Part shown: positions 18,544 through 25,814 of the stretch, in pieces
Layout: every line of letters begins with the position of its first letter
How positions within the stretch are numbered: position 1 is the first letter of the stretch
Source of the DNA: OCS116 cluster bacterium AG-390-A19
Lineage (GTDB): Bacteria; Pseudomonadota; Alphaproteobacteria; MED-G09
Assembly: GCA_003278145.1 (NCBI GenBank)
Contig: QCGV01000002.1
Span: 1 to 64,000 of the forward strand
Direction: 5' to 3'
DNA: 64,000 nucleotides
Made by a program: the position numbers and the translations under genes
Notes under the pieces: generated by a model
Told to the model about the DNA's origin: nothing
The model's input: only the letters and a program-made list of their open reading frames with translations
Databases searched by the model: none

Positions 18544-19087
18544 TATTATTGACTGCCTCCAAGAAAAGATTTGAAATCAAATCAATCCTATTTTCCCTTT
18601 TCTTAAATTTTTCTAATTGTGAATTCTTTATTTTAAAAGCTTCAAATTCAGATGATTTTAAATAATCTTTAATGTAATTAAATCTAAGGCTAAGTATGAC
18701 AAATAAATCTGAAAAACCTTTCATTGATAGTGAATGAGAATCTTTATGAATTGATGGATCTTCAAGATCCCATTTTATTTTTGGTATATCCTCCAACCAG
18801 ATTGGACAAGGTTCACTTCCAGCATTTGAGCATAAAGTTACAATAATTTCTGGTTTCCAGGAATTTGTTTTAGAAAATTCATTCCATGATTTACTCTCAA
18901 GATTACTTGTACACACTGACATTTTTTCAAGAGTTAAAAGACAATAAGGGTTTATTTCGCCTATTGGATTACTGCCAGCAGATTTAAATTGAATATAGTC
19001 AAACAAATAATTATTGCCAATTGCCTCAGCCATTATAGATCTTGCTGAATTTCCTGTGCATAACATAAGAGCTCTAATTGGTTTCAT
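18536..19087 (-). CDS. arsC: Arsenate reductase, low-molecular-weight phosphatase type
   Basis: 183 residues. The catalytic loop CTGNSARS starts at C10 (CX5R), as in LMW-tyrosine-phosphatase-like arsenate reductases. The later cysteines C86 and C94 in TLCSNAGSEPCP match the relay pair that passes electrons to thioredoxin. The general-acid region WDLEDPS is at 106-112. About 40 C-terminal residues extend beyond the Staphylococcus enzyme. First gene of the operon arsC-aqpS-ppk2-ppx, behind a Pho-box-like site. A plain tyrosine phosphatase is less likely because of the relay cysteines and the aqpS neighbour. Confidence 0.88.
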   Translation of the reverse strand: MKPIRALMLCTGNSARSIMAEAIGNNYLFDYIQFKSAGSNPIGEINPYCLLTLEKMSVCTSNLESKSWNEFSKTNSWKPEIIVTLCSNAGSEPCPIWLEDIPKIKWDLEDPSIHKDSHSLSMKGFSDLFVILSLRFNYIKDYLKSSEFEAFKIKNSQLEKFKKRENRIDLISNLFLEAVNNNE

Positions 19088-19136
19088 TTATTTTCTCTTT
19101 ATAGATTAAAAGATAAGATTTTATAATTTTCTTATT

Positions 19137-19170
19137 TTTATATTTGAAAAATATTACAGAATTATTACAA
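19137..19170 (-). promoter_or_regulatory. Pho-box-like site and -10 before arsC-aqpS-ppk2-ppx
   Basis: On the minus strand 19170-19153 reads TTGTAATAATTCTGTAAT: half-sites TTGTAAT and CTGTAAT with the 4-base spacer AATT, i.e. the same 11-bp period as the pst-operon Pho box. Ten bases downstream is TATAAA (19142-19137), a good -10. arsC begins 50 bp further on. The half-sites deviate from CTGTCAT at the fifth position, so PhoB binding is probable but not certain. Confidence 0.6.
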
Positions 19171-19195
19171 ATAACTATTCGAAAAGGTTGTTCAA

Positions 19196-19444
19196 ATGAA
19201 GCTATCGATAGAAATTACAATGTACCCTTTAGAGGATAAATACCTTCCTATTATAGAAAATTTTATTGAGCATTTAAAAAGCTACAATGATATTAAGCTA
19301 GAAGTTTTTCCAACCAGCACAGTTATCTATGGTGATTTTGATAATGTTATGGAAGTTTTATCGAGTTCAATAAAATGGAACGTTAACAATAAAAATAAAG
19401 CTGTTTTCGTTACAAAATTTTTACCTAATTATGAAGCAATCTAA
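19196..19444 (+). CDS. Thiamine-binding (YkoF/DUF77-type) protein
   Basis: 82 residues, a single ferredoxin-like alpha-beta domain. The opening MKLSIEITMYPLEDKYLPII, the mid-segment VFPTSTVIYGDFDNVMEVL (about 39-57) and the end AVFVTKFLP fit the MTH1187/YkoF family, members of which bind thiamine or hydroxymethylpyrimidine. It is divergent from arsC and convergent with the LysR gene 6 bp away. It may form homo-oligomers; its physiological role is not established. A separate promoter must lie in the 108-bp gap shared with the Pho-box-like site. Confidence 0.7.
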   Translation: MKLSIEITMYPLEDKYLPIIENFIEHLKSYNDIKLEVFPTSTVIYGDFDNVMEVLSSSIKWNVNNKNKAVFVTKFLPNYEAI

Positions 19445-19450
19445 AAAAGT

Positions 19451-20470
19451 TTAAGGATTCGATCCAACAACAGAATATCTATTTTCAGGGTCAGTATAAT
19501 AATGATCAACATAATCCCCATCTAGTCCAAAGTTTTTTTCTTGTATTTTATATAATTTTCCAAGCATCCATGCATGTGCAGCATCATTTTCTGATCGTTT
19601 ATTCCAAAATAAACGTACAGAATATTCATTGGTATCAAATGGCATGGGAGAAACAATAAAATTATTAGCCTTATTAAAATAAGATGCAAGGTGGCCTGAT
19701 AAAGTTATTAAATAATCAGATGCTCGTATAATTTCTTTTGCTACTGAAACATAATTTACTGACATACTAATATTTCTTTTTCTTCCTATTTCCTGCAAAT
19801 AGTCATTTACAGGACTATCGATTGTTCCGTCATAGCTGACATGTACATGATTTGCTGCTGTATAATTATCGAGACTTATTTCACCATTTTCATCAAAGAA
19901 AGGGTTTCCTTTTCTTCCAACACATAGGGGACGATCTTTATAAATTAGAAAACTATTAAAATACTCATCAAATTTATCGTTGGAATAGGATTTTAATTCA
20001 GATCGAAGACCTTCATCAGAGGAAATTATAAAATCTAACTCTTGATTTTTTAATTTCTCCAAATCTCCTTTTGAAGTTGATACTGATGATATTTGAATAT
20101 TAGGTGCCTCTTCTTGGAAAACTTTTGCAAGTTGAGGAAAAATTCTTCCTGCAGCAATATCAGGTAAACAAAACTTAAAAAGTCTATCTGATTTTGAAGG
20201 GTTAAATTCTTCATCACTTAATGATGATTGAATTGAATCAAGAGCATTTTGAATTGGATATATTAAATCTTCAGCTTTCTTTGTAGGTTTCATCATATCT
20301 GACGACCTAAAAAATAAATCATCATCTAATGTATATCTTAACCTATTTAGAGCATTACTAACAGCAGACTGCGATAAATTTAGTTTCTCTGCTGCTTTCG
20401 TTATAGTTTTCTCATTATAGATTGATGTAAAAACTAACAAAAGATTTAAGTCTATTCTTGATAAATTCAT
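19451..20470 (-). CDS. LysR-family transcriptional regulator
   Basis: 339 residues. The winged helix-turn-helix covers about 1-65 (LNLLLVFTSIYNEKTITKAAEKLNLSQSAVSNALNRLR), with the spacing and DDDLFFRSSDMMKPT region of the NodD-like branch. The rest (about 90-310) is the ligand-binding substrate domain. LysR proteins usually regulate the divergent gene, here the small secreted protein at 20603 about 130 bp away. The inducer is unknown. Confidence 0.88.
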   Translation of the reverse strand: MNLSRIDLNLLLVFTSIYNEKTITKAAEKLNLSQSAVSNALNRLRYTLDDDLFFRSSDMMKPTKKAEDLIYPIQNALDSIQSSLSDEEFNPSKSDRLFKFCLPDIAAGRIFPQLAKVFQEEAPNIQISSVSTSKGDLEKLKNQELDFIISSDEGLRSELKSYSNDKFDEYFNSFLIYKDRPLCVGRKGNPFFDENGEISLDNYTAANHVHVSYDGTIDSPVNDYLQEIGRKRNISMSVNYVSVAKEIIRASDYLITLSGHLASYFNKANNFIVSPMPFDTNEYSVRLFWNKRSENDAAHAWMLGKLYKIQEKNFGLDGDYVDHYYTDPENRYSVVGSNP

Positions 20471-20602
20471 AATATAAATACCTTTTCATTTATTTTGTTA
20501 ATAATATAACATTCATTAAATAAATAGTAAACATTTATATAATTGATTTGCTAAATATAATAGAAATACCATATAAGATTAATCAAGATTATGGAGTTGA
20601 TT

Positions 20603-20908
20603 ATGTCTTTGTTAAAAAATATTTTAATTGCTGGATTATTTCTTTCAGTTTTCGTTGCCGTTTCCCCTGCTTTTGCAGATACGGATAACAAAAATGAAGT
20701 AATTGTAACTGGTGGTAAAATTCTCTCTTACAAGACAACGGCAAAGTATAGAAACGCTGATAATTGTTTAACTGCTTGTAAAAGTAAGTCCAGTTGTGAA
20801 GCTTATAGCTTAAATTCTAACGGTGCTTACTGCGTTCTATATGAAAGTGTCAGATCAATTCAAAGAAAAGATGGTGCATTCACCGCGTTTAAAGCCGATT
20901 TTAAGTAA
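20603..20908 (+). CDS. Small secreted cysteine protein, PAN/apple-like
   Basis: 101 residues from the ATG at 20603; an in-frame ATG at 20591 overlaps the GGAG ribosome site and is rejected. A signal peptide ends at SPAFA (about residue 25). The mature part has four cysteines in the pattern NCLTACKSKSSCEAYSLNSN...YCVLY, which resembles the core of PAN/apple domains (helix with paired Cys followed by C-x-A-Y). Such domains bind protein or carbohydrate. It is divergent from the LysR gene and followed by the unusual hairpin at 20939. Confidence 0.55.
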   Translation: MSLLKNILIAGLFLSVFVAVSPAFADTDNKNEVIVTGGKILSYKTTAKYRNADNCLTACKSKSSCEAYSLNSNGAYCVLYESVRSIQRKDGAFTAFKADFK

Positions 20909-20938
20909 TTTAGTTTCAACCTAACGGTTGCAACATAA

Positions 20939-20988
20939 TGGACAACCTCTTCCTTCCCCCCCTCCCATTCCCTTGAAGAGGTTGTCCA
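20939..20988. other. 14-bp perfect hairpin with C-run / G-run loop
   Basis: TGGACAACCTCTTC (20939-20952) is perfectly complementary to GAAGAGGTTGTCCA (20975-20988). The 22-base loop is almost all pyrimidine on the plus strand. On the minus strand it contains GGGAATGGGAGGGGGGG (20972-20956), which satisfies the four-run G-quadruplex pattern. It lies 31 bp after the stop of the small secreted protein. There is no T-run on the plus strand, so it is not an ordinary intrinsic terminator; it could be an mRNA-stabilising or attenuating stem. Confidence 0.7.
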
Positions 20989-21010
20989 CAAAAGAAAGTG
21001 TTGATTGAAG

Positions 21011-21145
21011 ATGGTAAAAGATAGTGTAGTAAATTTTAAAGATCCTAAGCTAACTAAAGAGCTTAATCTTATAGAAAATAATAGAGTAAATTCTTTAGCT
21101 TCTCTCGATAGAATCCTTACAAAAGTTCTCTCAATAATTTTTTAA
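21011..21145 (+). CDS. Possible 44-residue small protein
   Basis: An ATG at 21011 opens a 44-codon frame ending in TAA at 21143-21145, directly against the stop of the convergent lipoprotein gene. The product is mixed and charged (starts MVKDSVVNFKDPKLTKELN) with a hydrophobic end (LTKVLSIIF). No strong ribosome site is visible and no family is recognised. It fits a gap that is otherwise empty; treat as a candidate only. Confidence 0.3.
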   Translation: MVKDSVVNFKDPKLTKELNLIENNRVNSLASLDRILTKVLSIIF

Positions 21146-22147
21146 TTATTCGTTAAATTTTATTATTGAACCTGGCTTCATTGTTACAAAAAAATCTTCT
21201 TCAAAATTACCCTTCTGTATTAGTTCATTAAGAATAATTTCAGGCTCTTTAATTGGCTCTGTTGTAAGTATAAATGTACCCCAATGCATTCCAATAGATT
21301 TTTTTGCACCCAGATCTAAAGCTGCATCTAAAGCCTCTCTTGGATTCATATGACTTTTCTTCATAATTCTTCTTGGTGAGTAAGCGCCAATAGGTATAAA
21401 TGCTACATCAGGACTACCAAGCCTTTTATTAATCTCTATAAAATCTTTTGAGTAACCTGTATCACCTAAATGAACTAATTTAATGTTTGAATTCTCAATC
21501 CACCATCCGCCCCATAAACTTTTATTTTTATCGAAAAGACCTCTTCTTGACCAATGCTGAACAGGAACAAATGTAAAAGTAGTATTTTCAATAATTTTTG
21601 ACTCCCACCACTCAAATTCATAAACATTTTTAATACCCTTACTTAAAAACCAATTTTTAAGTTTTAAAGGTACTAGAAAAATTGTATCTGGATTAAGTTT
21701 ATTTAACCTTTTTACACTTTTTAAGTCCAAATGATCGTAATGATTATGACTAATCACAACTACATCTATTTTAGGTAAATTTTTATAGCCTATTGCAGGT
21801 TCAATTAATCTCTTAGGTCCCAGAAACTGAAGTGGTGACGCCCTATCTGAAAACATTGGATCTGAAATAATATTGAGATCGTAATTATTAATTACAAAAG
21901 ATGAGTGACCAACCCAAGCAGCGTAGCCAAGAGGCTTTGTGATAAGATTATTATATTCATCTGAGACTTCAATCTCCTCTCTTTCAACAGATTGTAAGGC
22001 CTTAAAAAAACTAAAAGGTGGAGATTTTTCTTTTATAATATCTTCTTCAGACATTAAGTTATTATCAGTATTTTCAAATACTTCATCCTCAAAAATTGAA
22101 CATGATGAAAATATCATTAGGGAAAGACAAAGATAAAGAATTTTCAT
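21146..22147 (-). CDS. Metallo-beta-lactamase-fold lipoprotein (NAPE-PLD/UlaG-like)
   Basis: 333 residues. The N-terminus MKILYLCLSLMIFSSCS has a lipobox (FSSC), so the mature protein is probably anchored through a lipidated Cys16. Metal ligands are SHNHYDHLD (about 131-139), a histidine in VPVQHW (about 195-200), HLGDTGYS (about 226-233) and MHWG (about 288-291). The WVGHSSFVI and SDPMFSDRASP motifs place it with the NAPE-phospholipase-D-like hydrolases. It overlaps the panD stop by one base and may be read from the pan transcript; the link to pantothenate is not obvious. Confidence 0.83.
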   Translation of the reverse strand: MKILYLCLSLMIFSSCSIFEDEVFENTDNNLMSEEDIIKEKSPPFSFFKALQSVEREEIEVSDEYNNLITKPLGYAAWVGHSSFVINNYDLNIISDPMFSDRASPLQFLGPKRLIEPAIGYKNLPKIDVVVISHNHYDHLDLKSVKRLNKLNPDTIFLVPLKLKNWFLSKGIKNVYEFEWWESKIIENTTFTFVPVQHWSRRGLFDKNKSLWGGWWIENSNIKLVHLGDTGYSKDFIEINKRLGSPDVAFIPIGAYSPRRIMKKSHMNPREALDAALDLGAKKSIGMHWGTFILTTEPIKEPEIILNELIQKGNFEEDFFVTMKPGSIIKFNE

Positions 22148-22527
22148 TATAATTTCTGTTCGGGAATACCATGTTTGATTGATTTAATATTGTTATCCTT
22201 ATCAAAATAAACCAGCGTTGGTTCATGAGTTTTTGCTTCAGATTCTTCGTATAAACCATATGCACAAATAATTATTATATCATTTGGTGAAGCTTTATGG
22301 GCTGCAGCACCATTAATAGATACAGTTTTAGAACCTGCTTCAGCTGACATTAAGTATGTAGAAAACCTCTCGCCATTGGTTACATTATAAATGTCAATTT
22401 TTTCATATTCTTGTAAATTACCTTTCGCCAAAATATCGGTATCAACCGCACAAGATCCCTCATAATCTAATTCAACCTGCGTAACATTTATGCGGTGTAA
22501 CTTGGATCTTAATAAAGTTTTCTGCAT
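22147..22527 (-). CDS. panD: Aspartate 1-decarboxylase
   Basis: 126-residue proenzyme that makes beta-alanine from aspartate for pantothenate. The self-cleavage site is Gly24-Ser25 in DYEGSCAVD, giving the pyruvoyl group on Ser25. ISINGAAAH-like SINGAAAHKA (about 70-79) and NDIIIICAYG (about 82-91) are conserved. A GAGG ribosome site precedes ATG. It is 20 bp after panC. Confidence 0.95.
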   Translation of the reverse strand: MQKTLLRSKLHRINVTQVELDYEGSCAVDTDILAKGNLQEYEKIDIYNVTNGERFSTYLMSAEAGSKTVSINGAAAHKASPNDIIIICAYGLYEESEAKTHEPTLVYFDKDNNIKSIKHGIPEQKL

Positions 22528-22547
22528 TTTAACCTCAAAATTCTATT

Positions 22548-23360
22548 TTAATTAATCAATATATTATCAATCAACCTGACATTACCTAATTTTACTGCAA
22601 TAGCAATCAATACTGAAACATCATTATCTTTTGCATCATCTAATGTGTCTGGGTTAAGTATAGATAAATATTCTGGATGAATATTACTCTCTTTAAAAGT
22701 TTCAATAGAGTTCAAAATTAAATCACTATGACTTTGATTATCTATATTATCCCTAATCCAAGATAGTTGCTTATAAATTTTTGGAGCAATTTTTCTATTC
22801 TCACTAGTCAATAAATTATTCCTTGAAGACATAGCCAGTCCATCGCTCTCTCGTATAATAGGACTTCCAATAATTTCCGTATGAAAATTCATTTCATTAA
22901 AAAATTTTTTAATAATCAAAAATTGTTGATAATCCTTTAACCCAAAGATTGCATAATCAGGGTTTAAAACCTCAAATAATTTCCTAACAATTGTAACAAC
23001 ACCATCAAAATGAGTAGGTCTGCTTTTTCCACAAAGTTTTTTACTTATATCCGGTGCTTTATAATTTTTTATATTTTCTAAAATATCTTCCGAAGGGCAG
23101 AAAACAAAATCACATCCAGCCTTTTCAAGTTTAAGCAAATCATCATCAAGAGTTCTTGGATAATTATCAAAATCTTCATTTACACCAAACTGAAGTGGGT
23201 TGATATATATTGAGGCTAAAATTGTTTCTCCAACTTCTTTTGCCTTACTCAAGAGACTTAAGTGACCATCATGTAAATTACCCATTGTGGGAACAAGTGC
23301 GGTTTCACTGAAATCTTTCAAAACTTCTTTTGCTTGTTTTTCGTTGGTAATAATTTCCAT
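22548..23360 (-). CDS. panC: Pantothenate synthetase
   Basis: 270 residues; ATP-dependent ligation of pantoate and beta-alanine. The nucleotide-binding PTMGNLHDGHLSLL (about 25-38, HDGH) is intact, as are FGVNEDFDNYPRT (about 58-70), the GLKDYQQFLII segment (about 140-150) and the KMSKS-like region IRESDGLAMSSRN (about 168-180). It starts one base after the panB stop, so the two are translationally coupled. Confidence 0.96.
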   Translation of the reverse strand: MEIITNEKQAKEVLKDFSETALVPTMGNLHDGHLSLLSKAKEVGETILASIYINPLQFGVNEDFDNYPRTLDDDLLKLEKAGCDFVFCPSEDILENIKNYKAPDISKKLCGKSRPTHFDGVVTIVRKLFEVLNPDYAIFGLKDYQQFLIIKKFFNEMNFHTEIIGSPIIRESDGLAMSSRNNLLTSENRKIAPKIYKQLSWIRDNIDNQSHSDLILNSIETFKESNIHPEYLSILNPDTLDDAKDNDVSVLIAIAVKLGNVRLIDNILIN

Positions 23361-23361
23361 T

Positions 23362-24174
23362 TTAGTAGAAAGTATGAGCTCTTGAAGGAAACTTTTTTGT
23401 TTTCACACTTTTAACATATTTTTTTAAAGCTACTTCCACAGATGATGAGCCCTTTAAAAAATCTTTTACAAATTTTGGTGGCTTTTCTAAACATGAAATT
23501 CCTAATAAATCATGTATCACCATAATTTGACCATCAGTTTCTGGGCCAGCACCAATACCAATAACTGGTATTTTAAGTAAACTTGTAATTTCCTTCGATA
23601 AATCATTAGGGACACATTCGAGAAGTAACATTTCGGCACCCGCATTTTCTAATGACTGAGCCTCCTCTATAAGTTTTTGTCTTTTCTTTGTATCTCTTCC
23701 TTGAACGAAGTAGCCACCAATTCTATTTATTGATTGTGGTGTTAAACCCATATGAGCACATACTGGTATACCCCTTTCAGCTAGAGTGCTTGTCATTTTA
23801 CATATCCACGAACCACCTTCAATTTTTACTGAATGAGCTCCATTTTGCATTAGCCTTGTAGCATTTTCCAAAGCTAACTCATCTGTCGAGTAACTCATAA
23901 ATGGCATATCAGCCATTATATGAGAATTAACGTTACCCCTTGCGACACATTCAAGATGATAAATTAACTGATCCATAGTTACTGGCAGGGTACTATCATG
24001 ACCTTGAATAACCATTCCAAGGCTATCGCCAACAAGAATAACTTCTACACCAGCCTCGCTTATCTTTTGAGCTATAGTAGCTTCATAAGCAGTTAAACAA
24101 CTAAACTTTTCAGAAGTTTTTTTTAGCTTACGTAATGTTGAAATAGTTATTGGTTTATTTTTATGAGTAGACAT
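23362..24174 (-). CDS. panB: 3-methyl-2-oxobutanoate hydroxymethyltransferase
   Basis: 270 residues, (beta-alpha)8 barrel enzyme that forms ketopantoate using methylene-tetrahydrofolate. Conserved segments are LTAYEATIAQ (about 25-34), the metal site VGDSLGMVIQGHDSTLPVTMD (about 47-67), NATRLMQNGAHSVKIEGG (about 93-110) and IGIGAGPETDGQIMVIHDLLG (about 185-205). First gene of panB-panC-panD. About 160 bp of plain AT-rich sequence separate it from the glutathione transferase gene upstream. Confidence 0.96.
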   Translation of the reverse strand: MSTHKNKPITISTLRKLKKTSEKFSCLTAYEATIAQKISEAGVEVILVGDSLGMVIQGHDSTLPVTMDQLIYHLECVARGNVNSHIMADMPFMSYSTDELALENATRLMQNGAHSVKIEGGSWICKMTSTLAERGIPVCAHMGLTPQSINRIGGYFVQGRDTKKRQKLIEEAQSLENAGAEMLLLECVPNDLSKEITSLLKIPVIGIGAGPETDGQIMVIHDLLGISCLEKPPKFVKDFLKGSSSVEVALKKYVKSVKTKKFPSRAHTFY

Positions 24175-24338
24175 TTATTAAATAGATCTAGTTATAAAAT
24201 ACTTAATAGATAGTTTTTATAAATCCCCTTATTTGATTTTCGACATCATATTTATCTAGTTTTATAAATACAAACTAATTTTTTACAAAATATAACTCAT
24301 ATTATTTATTAATCTTTTTGATTTTAATAAAATTTTTT

Positions 24339-24950
24339 TTATTTTTCTGTTTCAATACTTTTTCTTTTTCCAAACTTCTTATACCACGCCATTGTTTTTG
24401 AAAAACCATTCTGATCCTCTACGCCAATACTTTCAGCAAAAGTAAAAGTTGAAAATAATGTACAATCAGCAACCGTTGGACGATCAAAAATTAAAAACTC
24501 ATCTCCCGTTATTGAATCTTCTAAAATTTGCAGATTTTTTTTATAACAATTAAGAGCCATTTCAGCTGCCTCTTTTGATTGAGGACCTTTGTCAGCAAAA
24601 AAAGGTGATATATTGTGAACATAATGTGCAAGCTCAATCATTAACCCAAGCTCCGCTAATCTATCAACTTCTTGAATCCTAGCTTTTTCAAGCGGTGATT
24701 TTCCTAACATATTTGGAGACTCTTTTATTCCCTCCAAATATTCTATTATAGCTCTAGATTCACGAATTATCTCACCATCCTCTAACTCTAAAAAAGGCAC
24801 AGTTCCCATTGGATTCTTATTTAACATTTCAGGAGTTCTCAATTCATGATTAATTAAATCAACAGGAATATATTCAATAGAAATTTCTTTTTCGTGCGCA
24901 AAAATTTTAACTTTTTGAGCATTTGGAGCGGGATAATCATACATTTTCAT
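24339..24950 (-). CDS. Glutathione S-transferase family protein
   Basis: 203 residues from ATG 24950, which lies 8 bp after the ThuA-like stop; an upstream ATG at 24980 would overlap that gene by 22 bp. The thioredoxin-fold N-domain (about 1-78) has MGTVPFLELEDGEIIRESRAI with the cis-Pro and Ser of the glutathione site. The helical C-domain covers about 85-200. The second gene of a pair with the ThuA-like protein. The substrate is not predictable; a role in detoxification or ring-cleavage metabolism is possible in this region. Confidence 0.85.
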   Translation of the reverse strand: MKMYDYPAPNAQKVKIFAHEKEISIEYIPVDLINHELRTPEMLNKNPMGTVPFLELEDGEIIRESRAIIEYLEGIKESPNMLGKSPLEKARIQEVDRLAELGLMIELAHYVHNISPFFADKGPQSKEAAEMALNCYKKNLQILEDSITGDEFLIFDRPTVADCTLFSTFTFAESIGVEDQNGFSKTMAWYKKFGKRKSIETEK

Positions 24951-24958
24951 GGTCGTAC

Positions 24959-25735
24959 CTAGATTTTGTTTATGCCCCATTTTATACCACGTCTTAGCAG
25001 TTCATAAAATACTTCACTTTCCCAGCCACCCCTATCGACTGGACATTCATCCATAAAAGGTCGCATATCATATTTACCTCTACAGTGACCAAGCATCAGA
25101 TATAATACACTCCCTTTGCCTACTTTATGTAAATACATCTGAGGTCTTGGAATATCCTCCTTCCAGGATGAGCTAACATAGGCATCTGCATCATCTGTAT
25201 ATCTAGATTCTAAGAGAATTTTTATACCATCTGAAAATTCACAATAATAAGGTTCATCAAAAATTTCAAAATCCTCTAAATCTTTTGTTACAGGGTGAGA
25301 CCTATCATTAACTGTTACTTTAATATTCATATTTGGAGGATGAGCTATAAAACGACTTCCTAATAATTTCATTAATTGAGGATTTTTGTTTGGAGTGTCA
25401 GTTTTACCTGGAATTTCAAGACCATCAACTATTTGCATCTCTCCAACAAATTCAATAAGTGCGTTAGTACCGTGCAAACCAAACCATTTTCCACCATTAT
25501 TAAGGAATTCCCTTAGTGTATCTACTTCTTCTTGCGCTGGAGAGAGATCGCAAGTATACGTAATTAATAAATCCGAGTCCTTATATTTACAAAAATCACT
25601 ATAGTCTTGCGATATTGAAACCCCTAAATCATCATGTTCAGAAAATAAATTAACCAATTCAGAACGTGCAAAATCTGTATCATGGTATTTAGCATTACAA
25701 ATCAAGTGAACATGATGTGGCTTAATTTTTGCCAT
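24959..25735 (-). CDS. ThuA-like (glutamine-amidotransferase-fold) protein
   Basis: 258 residues from ATG 25735; a seven-G run (25741-25747) acts as ribosome site, while an upstream TTG at 25759 would place that run inside the gene. The fold is the ThuA/trehalose-utilisation type: DLLITYTCDLSPAQEEVDTLREFLNNGGKWFGLHGTN (GLHGTN near 86-91), HPVTKDLEDFEIFDEPYY and VLYLMLGHCRG. Many members are sugar-metabolism associated or of unknown activity. It is the first gene of a pair with the GST. Confidence 0.75.
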   Translation of the reverse strand: MAKIKPHHVHLICNAKYHDTDFARSELVNLFSEHDDLGVSISQDYSDFCKYKDSDLLITYTCDLSPAQEEVDTLREFLNNGGKWFGLHGTNALIEFVGEMQIVDGLEIPGKTDTPNKNPQLMKLLGSRFIAHPPNMNIKVTVNDRSHPVTKDLEDFEIFDEPYYCEFSDGIKILLESRYTDDADAYVSSSWKEDIPRPQMYLHKVGKGSVLYLMLGHCRGKYDMRPFMDECPVDRGGWESEVFYELLRRGIKWGINKI

Positions 25736-25764
25736 TTTAACCCCCCCTATAATTAACAAAAAAA

Positions 25765-25798
25765 GCCAAGAAATCAGAAGATTTTTTGGCCTTTTTTT
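25765..25798 (-). terminator. Intrinsic terminator after TonB receptor 1
   Basis: An 11-bp stem with one G-U pair (25765-25775 with 25780-25790) and a 4-base loop, flanked by T-runs on both strands. On the minus strand it follows the receptor stop by 25 bp and ends in seven T, so it should stop receptor transcription before the ThuA-like gene. Confidence 0.8.
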
Positions 25799-25814
25799 GC
25801 TTTTTTAAAAACGT

